NCBI GenBank assembly: GCA_010015745.1
Contig: ML978257.1
Location: 1-64,000 of the forward strand
Reading direction: 5' to 3'
Length of the DNA stretch: 64,000 bases
Origin: Setomelanomma holmii
Lineage: Eukaryota; Ascomycota; Dothideomycetes; Pleosporales; Phaeosphaeriaceae
Shown here piece after piece: positions 12,401 through 22,500 of this stretch; the first letter of the stretch is position 1, and the number at the start of each line of letters is the position of its first letter. The notes under the pieces were generated by a model that saw only the letters and a list, made by a program, of their open reading frames with translations, did no database searches and was not told the DNA's origin. Position numbers and translations under genes: made by a program.

Positions 12401-12962
12401 TGGACAGTCGAAGTAGAAGGTGAGAGGATGACCGACAGCGGCGTGGGTGTTGACAGGAAGATCGTTGGATCCGAATTCGATACAATCGTCCACGAGTTCC
12501 ATTGTGATGTTGTCGTGGTAGCCTAGGCAAGTGCAATAGTCAGTTTGCTGAAACTGCAATAGGTTTGCGCATCTGCGCGGCGACACCTGTCAATGCTGCA
12601 CAACAGCCCAATCAACGGCAAAGAGGATTGGCGGAAGCGTATACACTTTTAGACGCCTTGTGAAGATCATGAAGTGAGCGATATGATGTTGAAGGTGTGG
12701 GAGCGACGTACTAGTTACATGGCAGTCGCCATGGGCCCAGACACTGTCGTACCCGTCATTTCCAAATGAAGACTGAACTTACATCATCTTGAGCTGATGC
12801 CGATTCAGGCCAAGCGAAGAAAGGCACCGTAGTAAGCTCCTCACCCAAAGCTTCATCAGTGTTGGGTCCGACAATGGTGTGCGCAGGCAGTGCTGAGCTC
12901 ACAGGTAGCCAGCAAAGCATTGCCAGCGCGAAGATTCCGCAAATTGCCATTCTGGGACTCAT
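9445..12962 (-). CDS. GH81 endo-1,3-beta-glucanase
   Basis: Six exons on the minus strand (12962-12783, 12522-11800, 11759-10340, 10242-10105, 9859-9719, 9620-9445) add to 925 residues with all junctions in phase. The N-terminus (alternative start at 12947) has a signal peptide, MAICGIFALAMLCWLPVSSA. A Ser/Thr/Pro-rich linker with a KPIKPIKP repeat leads into the GH81 domain. Its landmarks are PYSVWWGKGW, NDHHFHYGYF, RSFDWYHGHSWAKGL and the glutamate-rich QESTSED, near which the catalytic acids of this family lie. GH81 enzymes cut beta-1,3-glucan during cell separation or feeding on glucan. The 40-nt intron at 11760-11799 is short and the first intron (260 nt) is long, so a missed small exon is possible there. 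The gene appears intact. Confidence 0.88.
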
Positions 12963-13432
12963 GGCGGCTGCAGACCTTCAGAGCGAGGAGTTGATGCGAC
13001 TCGACAGTGGCTGTTGTGTGGCAGCGATAGCAGATCGGATCGCATCGTTGGCTTGAAAGCGACCATATTGGCAATATGAAAGGTGAGCGTTCGTTTGAGA
13101 GAGTGCGCGTGATCCGTGAGTGAAGAGGAACATGGTTGAAGTGACGAACTATCACGAGCCGGGCAAGCTACAAACACAAGCAAGAGACCATCAATAGTCG
13201 AGAGAGAACTGAGTCCGTCTCGCTTGGATGTGCATGCGTACTTATCAGCCTAGACACATCCCATCTCAAGTCTACATACCTGAAAGAAGTCTCACGTCGC
13301 ACCTGCATGCTAAGTCCCACGATCAAGGTCACCCTCCAACATCACGCACAACCAAGCGCCAGGTCCCCCTGAACATTGAACGTGTGCCATTCCTGCAATC
13401 GCGCGCTATCTCTCTTCGAGTCTACGGCTACT
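12963..13432. other. Intergenic: GH81 promoter and UTP14 3' end
   Basis: Both neighbours are on the minus strand, so this 470-bp gap holds the GH81 promoter and the downstream end of UTP14. No further gene is evident. Confidence 0.5.
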
Positions 13433-16414
13433 TTATACCAACGGCTTCCGCAACGGCGCAATAACACCCTGCTTAACAACAACTCTGGGCCTGGTTGCAT
13501 CCTGAAACGTCCTCTTCGTCGTCCACTCCTTGCCCTTCGGCACCCTCAAACTGCGCTCATACTGCTCTCTCGTCTCGAACGGAAACGGCAACTGACTTGC
13601 CATATACTTCACCGTGGGCTTACTCCTCTTCTCGTTGATGATGACGCGATCGAGTTTCTTATCCTTGCGCTTGTCTGCATCGATGCCTTCTTTCTTCGTC
13701 ATGGTTTTGAGGCCTTGGTTGCGCTTCTTTTGCGCGGGTGTCATGCCGTCGCCGGTCCAAGCGCCCCAGCCTGGAAGCTCGGTGGTGATTTCGGTGGACT
13801 CTTCGTCTGCGATAGTGGCGCGCTTTTCGGACTCGAATTCGGCGGCTACGTTGTCGCCGGCAAAGGCTTTGGATGTGAGTGCTCGATTGCGGAGGACGAC
13901 GTCGAGGTCGATGCCTTCGTCTTCACGAGCTTCTTGGTCGTCATCTTCATCATCATCCTGGTTGCCGATTACCGTTGCCCAGCCATCGTCGTCGGCGGTC
14001 GTGATGCGTTGCTGGAGGAAGGGGTCGACTGTGGTCTCTTGTGGCGACGCGACAGCTTTGCTTTTTGATTGCGGTTTTGCTCCTGACTTTGACTGTACCT
14101 TGCCGCTTGATACCGTATTTGAGACTTCCTTGACTGCTGCTGAAGACGGCTTCTTCTCCTTCTTCGCCTTGGTCAAGAAAGGATTCGGTGCCTCTACCTC
14201 TTCCCTGAAAACTTGAGCAGACGTAGCCTCTTTCCGTTGATTCTTGCGCGCGCCATCCGTTGTGCCCGTAGTGCTAGAATTGGCCGCTTTCCACGCTCCG
14301 TTAGACAAGCCGTTCGTGTTCGATGCATTGCCCTCTCCCGTTTTTGCATCCTCCTCATCAGACGCAGGTTGCTCTTCGAACTCACTGCGGTTGGTCGGAA
14401 TGCTCGGCAGTATCAAGTCCTTCCCAGGCCCATACATCCGCCGTCCAGCCTTCGTAGAGTTGTCGACTTCTCCATCGCTTTGACTGTCTTCGCCCGCAAG
14501 CTCGCGCCGCATGCGCTCAATGTCTTGGTCGTTTTGCTTGCGTTTCGCGGCCTCGGCTCTTTGCATGAAAGCCATCTGGCCAATCTTCGATGTGTCTGTC
14601 GAGAATGGATTTTGCTTCAGCTTGCCGAGTGACCGTTGCAGAGCAGCGTCGTTGGCGTTCTCCACGTCGCTGTCGTCTTCACTTTCGTCGCCTTCGCTTG
14701 GTACGTCTGACGCATCATCATCCTCATCGCGAACAGCTTTGCCCTCAACACGACGGCGAAGCTCCTCATTTCGTCTGGCCATTTCAGTTACGCCGTCAAG
14801 CGCATCTTGATCCCAGGCCGCACGACCAGTAGCCTTGATGCCCTTGGCCCACTTGCTCTCGCGATGCTTGGCACCCATGCGTTCCTCTGCCCTCCGACGA
14901 TCGTTATACTCGCGCTCCTCCTCGGAAATGTCCACACCGTCGTCCTTGAGTTGAATACGCTCCTTTTCCATGAGCTTCTCACGCTCTTTGCGATGCACTC
15001 GGCGGTACGCCTTGCTCTTGATCTTCTTGATGCGCTTTGCTCTAATTTCCTCACGGAACAGCAGCTCGCGCTCTAGCCGCAGCTTGGCGCGATTGCGCAT
15101 GACAACCTCGATTGGCAGCTTGTTCATCTCAAGCTCTTCGCGCTTCTGGATCTGTTCCTCGTCTTCCTTGCCGTTCGACAAACCGCTCTGTTGGAGGATG
15201 GACAAGATTGTGCTTTCGAGGTCATTCGCAGGAGCTGAAGTGGTGGTCGGCTGGAGACGATTTTCGCCCACAGCTTCACCTCCACTCTTATTCTGCAGCG
15301 GAAACATCAGATGCTCAGCGCGACGGTTGCGCTTGATGGTGTCGGTCCATCGTTCGAGTGTCTCATTGGCCCTTGCGTTGGCTGCTGCGCGATCGAGCTT
15401 GTCCTGCTGTCGCTTTGGCAGAGGCGCGTCCAGTTTTCTGGCTATGTCGATCCGCTTTGAGGACTGGTCGTCTTGCAGTAGCTTCAACGCACGCTTCTTC
15501 TCCTCGTCGACGACCTTGGGCTTGAAGCTAAGCAGGTCGACCTTCCTGGCCACACCGAACTCGTCAGGTACAGCAGACTCGTGCACCTCGACACGCCTCC
15601 CTTTACTTTTCTCTTCGCTTTCTGTAGCCAGTGAAGAGATGAGATCTTTTAGTTGTGCCTGGCGATCCTCATCGTCCTCTCCCTCGTCGGATGTGAATTC
15701 CGAGGCGCCATCTGCAGCAACATCCTCTCCTTCACTCGGGGCCTCATCGCTGCTGTCGAACGCTGAAGCCTTCTTTTGCTTTTTCTCCTTTCTTCGCCGC
15801 TCCTCGGCCTCTTCCTCCTCGTACTGATCGAGCGCCGTAGCCAGGTCGATGGCATCGTCGCCCAGATCATCGTCTTCCTCATCGTCCTCTGCACTGTCTC
15901 CCTCCTCCATGTCGATATCCTCGTCGTCCGAGTCCGAGTCTTGTCGTTTCCGTGGTTTCTTCGCCTTGCCCTTCTTGTTCGTCGAGCTGCCTCGGAAGGT
16001 AAAGTCCTCGAAGCGCTCCTCGTCGCTCTCGCCAAATGCCTCGTCGGAATCAATGTCTTCATCGTCATCATCGTCTACGTCTATGTGGCCCATGGTCCAT
16101 GTATTACCCTCCGAATCGCTTCCCTCATCAAAGGTGTCCTCGCCGCTTCTACGCTTGCGCCTCTTAGGCTCGTCATCGTCGTCCTCGGCCTCTTCCTCGT
16201 CTTCGTCATCGCGAGGTCGCTTGCGCTGAAAGGAGGGGTCGACTTCGCCCAGGCGATTTCGGCCGACTTTGACCTTCTCTGGGTTTTCGTACTGGGCGAT
16301 GGAGAAGGCGTTGAGGGCGCGCTTTGCCGCTTTCTTGGGGTTTCGTTGATTCGACCGGGCTTTCGTAGGCCGACTACTGCTCTGTATCGAGCTTCGCGCG
16401 ACTCGTGGCGGCAT
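13433..16414 (-). CDS. UTP14: U3 small nucleolar RNA-associated protein 14
   Basis: A single 993-codon exon encodes Utp14, a nucleolar component of the small-subunit processome needed for 18S rRNA maturation, where it activates the helicase Dhr1. The start MPPRVARSS at 16414 is preferred over the more distant ATG at 16561 because family members begin with a short basic stretch. The first third alternates long acidic runs with basic KRKR clusters. The middle holds RAKRIKKIKSKAYRRVHR, a family landmark, and the end holds PFPFETREQYERSL and VVKQGVIAPL. Open reading frames on the opposite strand here are shadows. It shares a 187-bp promoter gap with mL41. Confidence 0.93.
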   Translation of the reverse strand: MPPRVARSSIQSSSRPTKARSNQRNPKKAAKRALNAFSIAQYENPEKVKVGRNRLGEVDPSFQRKRPRDDEDEEEAEDDDDEPKRRKRRSGEDTFDEGSDSEGNTWTMGHIDVDDDDDEDIDSDEAFGESDEERFEDFTFRGSSTNKKGKAKKPRKRQDSDSDDEDIDMEEGDSAEDDEEDDDLGDDAIDLATALDQYEEEEAEERRRKEKKQKKASAFDSSDEAPSEGEDVAADGASEFTSDEGEDDEDRQAQLKDLISSLATESEEKSKGRRVEVHESAVPDEFGVARKVDLLSFKPKVVDEEKKRALKLLQDDQSSKRIDIARKLDAPLPKRQQDKLDRAAANARANETLERWTDTIKRNRRAEHLMFPLQNKSGGEAVGENRLQPTTTSAPANDLESTILSILQQSGLSNGKEDEEQIQKREELEMNKLPIEVVMRNRAKLRLERELLFREEIRAKRIKKIKSKAYRRVHRKEREKLMEKERIQLKDDGVDISEEEREYNDRRRAEERMGAKHRESKWAKGIKATGRAAWDQDALDGVTEMARRNEELRRRVEGKAVRDEDDDASDVPSEGDESEDDSDVENANDAALQRSLGKLKQNPFSTDTSKIGQMAFMQRAEAAKRKQNDQDIERMRRELAGEDSQSDGEVDNSTKAGRRMYGPGKDLILPSIPTNRSEFEEQPASDEEDAKTGEGNASNTNGLSNGAWKAANSSTTGTTDGARKNQRKEATSAQVFREEVEAPNPFLTKAKKEKKPSSAAVKEVSNTVSSGKVQSKSGAKPQSKSKAVASPQETTVDPFLQQRITTADDDGWATVIGNQDDDEDDDQEAREDEGIDLDVVLRNRALTSKAFAGDNVAAEFESEKRATIADEESTEITTELPGWGAWTGDGMTPAQKKRNQGLKTMTKKEGIDADKRKDKKLDRVIINEKRSKPTVKYMASQLPFPFETREQYERSLRVPKGKEWTTKRTFQDATRPRVVVKQGVIAPLRKPLV

Positions 16415-16601
16415 CTTGTATAGTTTTGTGTCGGTGGAGTGTAAAAGTGCAAGCACGGGCAAATTGACCTCGAAATCTTGGCGGTCGCACTTTTTTTGGC
16501 GGACACGGGCACGGGCCTCATTCGGAGGTGAGCAGAACTCCGCAACACATCCCATCTCCAAGCCACTGCTCGCTCAATCGCATCCCACACACGCAGCCGC
16601 C
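16415..16601. promoter_or_regulatory. Bidirectional promoter of UTP14 and mL41
   Basis: Only 187 bp separate the two divergent start codons. A T7 tract lies at about 16490, and pyrimidine-rich stretches precede both genes. Joint control of nucleolar and mitochondrial ribosome genes is plausible but not shown. Confidence 0.5.
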
Positions 16602-17068
16602 ATGTTCAAACCAACGCCCTCGCTGCAGAAAATGCTGCGGCGCCTGCCATTGTCGCCAAAGCAAGCTGGAAAAGAATACTACAAGGGCAATCGCGTCGGC
16701 TCAATGGGCACCATCGATCGATACGGCAACTTCTCGCCGGACTGGAGCAAAGTGCGGACATATGTGTATCCCCTGCAAGGGACTAGGAACTGCGAGGTGC
16801 GATCATTGTTTTGCTTCTCGAGGCGTGGAGTACCAGAGGCTAATGGAGCGCGCAGTTGACACCATTCGTCGCTGAGAGCACCGAAAAGACCCAGCAGACT
16901 CAAGACGGATACAGGAACTACCCCAAGAATTTCACCGGCGAGGATTACTTGAGGGCTTGGAAATTGGCGGGCGGACATGATATCGTGGATGCTGGTGCTG
17001 CTGGCGCTGCGGAACCCTATCGGAATATGCCTACGCCGTTTGAAGAGCAGCCTGCGTCGAAGTCATGA
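16602..17068 (+). CDS. MRPL27: Mitochondrial large ribosomal subunit protein mL41 (YmL27)
   Basis: Two exons (16602-16796, 16856-17068) with a 59-nt intron that has a GCTAAT branch site give 135 residues. The family pattern is clear: RRLPLSPKQAGKEYYKG, GSMGTIDRYG, DWSKVRTYVYP, then LTPFVA after the intron and NFTGEDYLRAWK. mL41 is part of the mitoribosome large subunit in the matrix. The basic N-terminus serves as the import signal. Length matches the fungal family. Gene intact. Confidence 0.92.
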
Positions 17069-17386
17069 CAGCGAAGCATCGTCGATTGAGCGAAGAGAGC
17101 CTCTACAGGCAGTCTGGCGGGCGGATAAGTGCACGACATTTTATGGGCATTGCACGGCGTTGGAAATGAAGACGGATTGCATGTGGACAAGCGCAACCGC
17201 GTTGTATGATGAATGTACATATATTAGGGAATAGTTCAGGGGACAGCCCAACTATGAGCCATCAGCGTGTATTGTATATTATACTGGGTATCATTTACGC
17301 CCACAAAGACATCCATCGCACCACACCGCCCACACCGCCCACTATCCTCTCCCTCATAACAAGATCCTGCATCTATCCAATCATCC
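17069..17386. other. Intergenic between convergent mL41 and COQ3
   Basis: 318 bp between two convergent stop codons, containing both 3' ends. It is C-rich on the plus strand with a small CCACACCGCC duplication. No gene seen. Confidence 0.5.
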
Positions 17387-18295
17387 TCAGACCTCCCTCC
17401 TCACCCCAAAAAAGTAATTCCCCCACCTCTCCCCACCATCAACCTCCCTCCATCCCATGCCGGGCACATACACGACCCCCAAACTCCGTACCTCGCCCCA
17501 CCCCTCCTGCTTGCCAAACCAGCCCCTCAATTCCTCCTCATTAACATACTTGCCCCACTCGTGCGTCCCCTTGGGCACGATTCCCAGCACATCCTCCGCC
17601 ACGACATTCGTCACCACCCAGCTCGTCCAAGTGCGCGCTATCGTGCTCAATATGAGCCACCCGCCAGGCTTGACGTGTGGAAGCAAGTGTGTGAGGAATG
17701 GGCCGGGCGCGTTGACATGTTCGAGGACTTCGAAGAGGGTTACGATGTCGTATGCTTCCGTGTCACTTGCGGGCTTAGGTAAGTCTTCGATAGAGGTGTT
17801 GAGGTACGTGAGTTTGCCGGGTTGCATGAGGACGGGGTCGCGGCGCTTGTGGCCTTCTGCGATGCGCAGGACTTCGGGCGTGGGGTCGACTGCTGTGACG
17901 GAGAGGGTGTTGGGTAATCGGGCAGCGGACTCGGCGAAGATACCACCGCCGCATCCGACGTCGAGGCAGCGGAGTTTCTGCGATGAGGGAGAAGAGGAGC
18001 GGCATTGTGCGATGAAAGAGTGGCGCAGTGGGTTCATGAGGTGCAGGAGGCGCGAGGGGCCGTGGGGATCCCACCATGACGATGCGAGGGCGTTGAAGTG
18101 GGATACTTCTGTGGGATCGACGGTGCCACCGCTGGTGGTGGGATTATGTTGTGTGGTTGGTGTGGATGAGAAACAACGTGACGATGCGGGCGCGAGGCGA
18201 ATTGTCGGATTTCTTTGCTGTATCATGCGTCTTGAGGTCTGCGAGATGCATTGTCGGACTGAGCGCGCAGCGACGGCAGGGTTGTAGGGCTTCAT
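17387..18295 (-). CDS. COQ3: Ubiquinone biosynthesis O-methyltransferase, mitochondrial
   Basis: A single exon of 302 codons from MKPYNPAVAARSVRQ, a typical mitochondrial presequence rich in Arg, Ser and Gln. The class I SAM-dependent methyltransferase core follows: motif I LDVGCGGGIFAES, the acidic AVDPTP, and VKPGGWLILSTI, with the UbiG/Coq3 features SSWWDPHGPSRLLH near the N-terminus and TWTSWVVTNVVAEDVLGIVPKG in the second half. Coq3 carries out both O-methylation steps of coenzyme Q synthesis on the matrix face of the inner membrane. An ATG 16 codons upstream is in frame, but the presequence fits the chosen start better. Gene intact. Confidence 0.93.
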   Translation of the reverse strand: MKPYNPAVAARSVRQCISQTSRRMIQQRNPTIRLAPASSRCFSSTPTTQHNPTTSGGTVDPTEVSHFNALASSWWDPHGPSRLLHLMNPLRHSFIAQCRSSSPSSQKLRCLDVGCGGGIFAESAARLPNTLSVTAVDPTPEVLRIAEGHKRRDPVLMQPGKLTYLNTSIEDLPKPASDTEAYDIVTLFEVLEHVNAPGPFLTHLLPHVKPGGWLILSTIARTWTSWVVTNVVAEDVLGIVPKGTHEWGKYVNEEELRGWFGKQEGWGEVRSLGVVYVPGMGWREVDGGERWGNYFFGVRREV

Positions 18296-18833
18296 TGTGC
18301 ACTGGGTGATGTGGTGTTCAATGCACGCGATGTCGAAGTTCATCTGCAGGCCGCGTTGATGTCACCACAATTTTGGAGCACAGGCCAGCTCTGGAGAGAA
18401 CATGATTCGCGTGCATCGTGCTTGCTTCGCAGTCGACCTCGCGACTCATTTCCTTTAACATTAAATCATTGGCAGACTCAAACCGATACAGCTCATAGGC
18501 ACCATGACTGGTATACTTGGAAGGCACCAACTTATCGAGATGAATGTATCTACCTATCATGTCTTTTCACGAGTTCACGGCATTCAATGTAGTCTCCTAA
18601 GGTTGACAAGAACTTCGATACGCGCGAATATGCGGTAATGACTAGCCTTCATTGGCCCTTTCTGGACATCGATGCTTGTTCTGGCTTTCTTATTAGCGAT
18701 GTATCGTCCGAAATATAACCATACGTGCAGGATTGCTTAGTATTACTGCCAAGGTTTCGTTTCCAGCACTGCATGTGAACTTCTATATCATTGATCTTGA
18801 TCTTGATCTTGCTTCCATTCCTGCAGACGAGCG
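18296..18833. other. Intergenic between COQ3 and the cysteine-rich gene
   Basis: 538 bp. It contains the COQ3 promoter and the 3' side of the secreted-protein gene. A short GATCTTGATCTTGATCTT tandem repeat lies near 18793-18810. No gene seen. Confidence 0.45.
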
Positions 18834-19190
18834 TCAAGTTTCTTCCGGAGGCTGGGGTTCGCCGACCCGATCGCAACAGCAGCCTGCGAAGACGCATTTG
18901 AAGTTGCTCTCGAAGCCCTGCGTACAGTCAGCATTAATGTGTCTGAGAAACTTCTGTACAAATACTCACGTCGCAAGGACACTCGACGCAAGCAATCTTG
19001 ATGGTGCGAGAAAACTTGTCGTCGACAGAGATCGGGATGTCCTTGAAGAGGCACCTGAGAGAGATCTGCGAAACTCGTCAGTCGCGTAGTGTAAGGATGA
19101 CGGTCAGCAATGTAAGACACTTGCAGCGCCATGGGAAGTCATTGACGCTGCTACGAGGAAAACACAGCTAAGCAAGGAGGAGTTCTGCAT
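18834..19190 (-). CDS. Small secreted cysteine-rich protein (candidate effector)
   Basis: Three small exons (19190-19119, 19065-18970, 18917-18834) give 83 residues. The first encodes a signal peptide, MQNSSLLSCVFLVAAS, with a likely cut near SHGAA. The mature part of about 60 residues has eight cysteines, in the order RC, AC, EC, PC, KC and then the cluster GCCCD. The second and third exons are joined by a classical intron (GTGAGT donor, GCTGAC branch, GCAG acceptor). The first intron has a good branch and acceptor (ACTGAC, CGCAG) but a weak GTCTTA donor, so the first junction is the least certain part. Such proteins in plant- or lichen-associated fungi are often effectors or antimicrobial peptides. 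No function can be named. Confidence 0.55.
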
Positions 19191-19671
19191 GTTGGCCTGA
19201 CTTTTCTCTGGCACCTTAAGATCGTGGTTAACTGTGATTAGCAAGTCAATCGATGTCAACTCGTAAAGAGAATAAAGTTCATAATATTCAAATGGCAAAA
19301 GGCAATGCTGAAGATGGAAGCAGAGTGTATGGCGTGGCCACTCATGTTTGCTGCCATTAGGATCGCTTGATACTTGTCGTCCATAGAGCTGAGTCGTAAT
19401 TGACTGCGACATGGGAGATAGAGCGCATTCCGTTTCATACAGGTTTGCCAAACAGTGTCCTTTGATAATTGATGGCCACAGTGTGTAGCGAAAATATTGG
19501 CCACCGTCCATTGAGGTCTCGTCCGAGAACAAACATCTCCGTTGGATTCATCAATCGTGCTGAAGATGTACAAGCTCTAGTCCGCTAAGATCAGATCCTA
19601 GTCTAAGGACATAAGAGGTTGTCGTGTCTGTGGCAATTCTCGAGCACGGGTCAGGCTGGGAACGTCGGCTC
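19191..19671. other. Upstream region of the cysteine-rich gene
   Basis: 481 bp between the start of the secreted-protein gene and the end of the next HET pseudogene. Open frames here do not look like protein. It should contain the promoter of the cysteine-rich gene. Confidence 0.4.
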
Positions 19672-22061
19672 TCACACAATCGTGATGGTCTCTTCTTTGT
19701 ACTCGCCTCTTTCCACAGCCTCAATGGCTTCGCCATCCATTAAGCCGTCGATATAGCATTCGCCCACATATCTGTACCCGTCTTTGCACGAGCGCAGAAC
19801 AACGGGATTGTCACATCCATACGGTATAGCAATTGAATCACCGGCTTCAGCTTCAGCGGGTGCAAGGCCGAGGAAGCCGGTCTTGGTTGTGACGATCCGT
19901 CGTTCTTCAAGGTACAGACAGCAAACCATACGTTATTTGCGTAGTGGTCTAGCAAACTGCCCATCCTTCCTTTCTGACATTTGCATGAAACATTTAGGCA
20001 CGTCCTTTCGCGTAGATTGTCCCCGCTATCCCCAGTGTTGCTGTTATCCATTTTCGGGAAAAAGTCTCTAAAGTTGTGGCCAAATACGAAAAATTGAGCG
20101 TTGGTCTGCCGAAACTGGTCGAACGTTTGCCATGGGCTCGAAGTCTCAACGGAGTCGTGATATATGTCCGGCATACCAAATTCCCAAAAGTCGTTCATGC
20201 CGGAGTCGAAGAAACTCTCGGGGCGTAGTCGATCCCAATCCACCCAGTGTAAGTGGGTCAGATCTCCGTGTACATCAGCTATATTGGGGTCGGGAATCAT
20301 CGTTACGAAAGATGGCCTTCCTCAGCTGCGCTCGATCCTGGTATCATCCGAAGGGGGGAATTACTTCATCTGCATCGTGAGGCGCTCGGCTAGTTGTGCG
20401 ATAGTCCAGGCTTTCGTGGGGAGAAAAACTGGCGTTGTCGAGGATGTCCACTATCACGCCCAAGCAGTGGAATTTATATCCTAGGATTGGAGACTTATGT
20501 TCCAAGTCCGCCAGATTCTCCTGGTAATTCCATTCCGAGCGTTTAGATCCCGCAGCTTTGCCCCAACTGCCAACTCCAGAACGCGTGACTGGATAGTCAA
20601 AATGTGGCACCCATGATGGTCAATTAGGATCAGACGAGAACGAGCACCAAAATAGTAAATCGCCTACTCTCTCGTAGAGCCTGAGCACCAACATCGCAAA
20701 ATCTGTATATACTTCCAGCATATTCTTAGCATAGTCCTGCACGATTGTGGCTCCCATGACATCTGGAAGGAGACCAAGAATACCATATATCTTGTGTCTG
20801 GGGTCGCTTGCACAAGCCCTTCTTGCAAGGTGCAGTATTCTTTCCTCTTCCGCCATCCTTCTGTGCAGAGTGAGGACACCTTCGACCCTAGATACCATCT
20901 TCACAATCTCATCTCGAGAAAGCCGGGCAGATGTGGGGCCAACCTGGACTGCTCGTGAGAGGTTGTTAGCCACCGTTTCTGCGTGGAGTCGAAAAAGCGA
21001 CGTAGCCCCTACCAGGACGTCTTTTGGAATAGATGGACGGCCACATATGAAAATTGACATGTGCGAATTGAGAGCAAGCTCTTGTATGATCCACAACCTA
21101 CTGAAATATTTCCAACTCCACCGGTCTGTGACTGATTCCCAAGTGACTTGAGTATGATCTCGCGGTTTCTCTACGACATGTGAGGAATTTCTGCTCACAG
21201 ACAAACTGAGGTCAAACTGCTTCCTCAACTAGAGCGTAATTTCTTCGTGTCCCCAAGCGTTAGCCTCGTAGTCGGCTCTGATGTCGGATAATTGGACCAA
21301 GAAATCCATGGCCTGGTTACGGGCAGCATCTCCTGGTCCGAGCCAAATCGCCACGCTCAATGCAGTTTGGTGTATCCGTTTCATCAATCGCACCTGATGA
21401 TTTTTCTCTATCACGGCTTCTTGATTGATGCACAGCCCGTCGATCCAGAAGCCCATCCCCGATTGAGCTTCAGGGAGACGTCTGATGTGTCTCAGGAGAA
21501 CCTCCAGAGTTTTCGTGTCTTGGATGATGGCACCGTCGACCAACAATATGAGATTGCTTCGAAGTCGCCCCATGCGAAACGAGGCGCAACAGGGACCAAT
21601 CCTTCAGGTTGCTGCCTGGAGAGCTCACTCTCCGTAGTTTCGTCCGATTCCGAAGCAGACATTGGAAGTAGTGGATCAGGTAGCCCCGTCTTGTCGATCT
21701 TCATCGTTTGCATGATTTTCCTGGTAAAGGGCTCTAGGCCTTCTACTTTCTCCAAGCAGTACCTCCGGTTGTGAATGAACGGCTGAGCTGATCCGTGCGA
21801 GAGGCTATGATCCAAGAGATGGTCGCTCTGTACCCACAGCTTGGTCGCTTCGGGATCAGACAGCGGTCTGATCGAATCATTCTGCCTAAACTCAGCGTAT
21901 TCCGGGAGAGAATCGTCGAGCGATACATGTTGTAAAGTACAATTGATCAGGTCTGGGCGTCTTGACTCGGTGGAATCTTGAAATCTAAGAATTCTTATCT
22001 GTTTCTTGGACAGATCAAGGTCCTTGTATCTGTACGTGGACACTACAGGTCGACTACCCAT
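19672..22061 (-). pseudogene. Second HET-domain gene, multiply disrupted
   Basis: From an ATG at 22061 the HET N-terminus runs to FEAISYCW. The frame then jumps to a piece with DTKTLEVLLRHIRRL, FWIDGLCINQEA and VAIWLGPGD, as if a few codons had been lost. An in-frame TAG sits at 21229-21231. After it come WKYFSRLWIIQELAL and DPRHKIYGILGLLPD. A TGA at 20620-20622 interrupts FSSDPN/PSWVPHF, where related proteins often have Arg. Two more frame changes fall near 20300-20345 and 19930-19950. The end, TKTGFLGLAP and VGECYIDGLMDGEA, is the usual C-terminal block of this HET subgroup. At least five lesions make it a clear pseudogene. Confidence 0.85.
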
Positions 22062-22500
22062 CTCGACTAGAGTTCAGAGTGGCTGTGGGGATTATGTATG
22101 CGCCATGGCTCGCGTGTCGATCAATATTTGTCGGTGGTTCGGGCGCTCTTTTCTCGCGCCATTGTGTACCCAGGCAGCAGCTGAAGCTGAAGGCTGAGGC
22201 ACGACAGGCTTCAACGTGCCAATGCGCCAACGTTCCGCGCCTCCTCGAACATCACCCGCCATCGCAGGGGTTAGCTCAGATGCACCCGATCCCGCCAGAT
22301 CGTACATGGATCCCCCGACTTGTACTTCACGATGTGATGGCATCGGGCCGAAAAGTGTAATATGTAAAGCAGGTATTGCACGCCACACGCGGGTACGCCA
22401 CGCGCTTTCTGGCGATGACGTATGCGCGCCCGCACCCTTCTTTGCTCACTATTACCAGCCTGGGGCTGACAAGTATCGACAACAACAACATCTACGCACA
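22062..22500. other. Divergent promoter region
   Basis: 439 bp between the start of the HET pseudogene and the start of the next gene. An open frame continues upstream of 22501 to 22216, but it shows no conserved features and is treated as untranslated. Confidence 0.45.

Noticed and set aside
13376..16229. Long plus-strand frames (up to 285 codons) opposite UTP14
   Set aside because: They are antisense shadows of an acidic, low-complexity gene: runs of Asp/Glu codons read backwards as Ser-rich strings with no family features.
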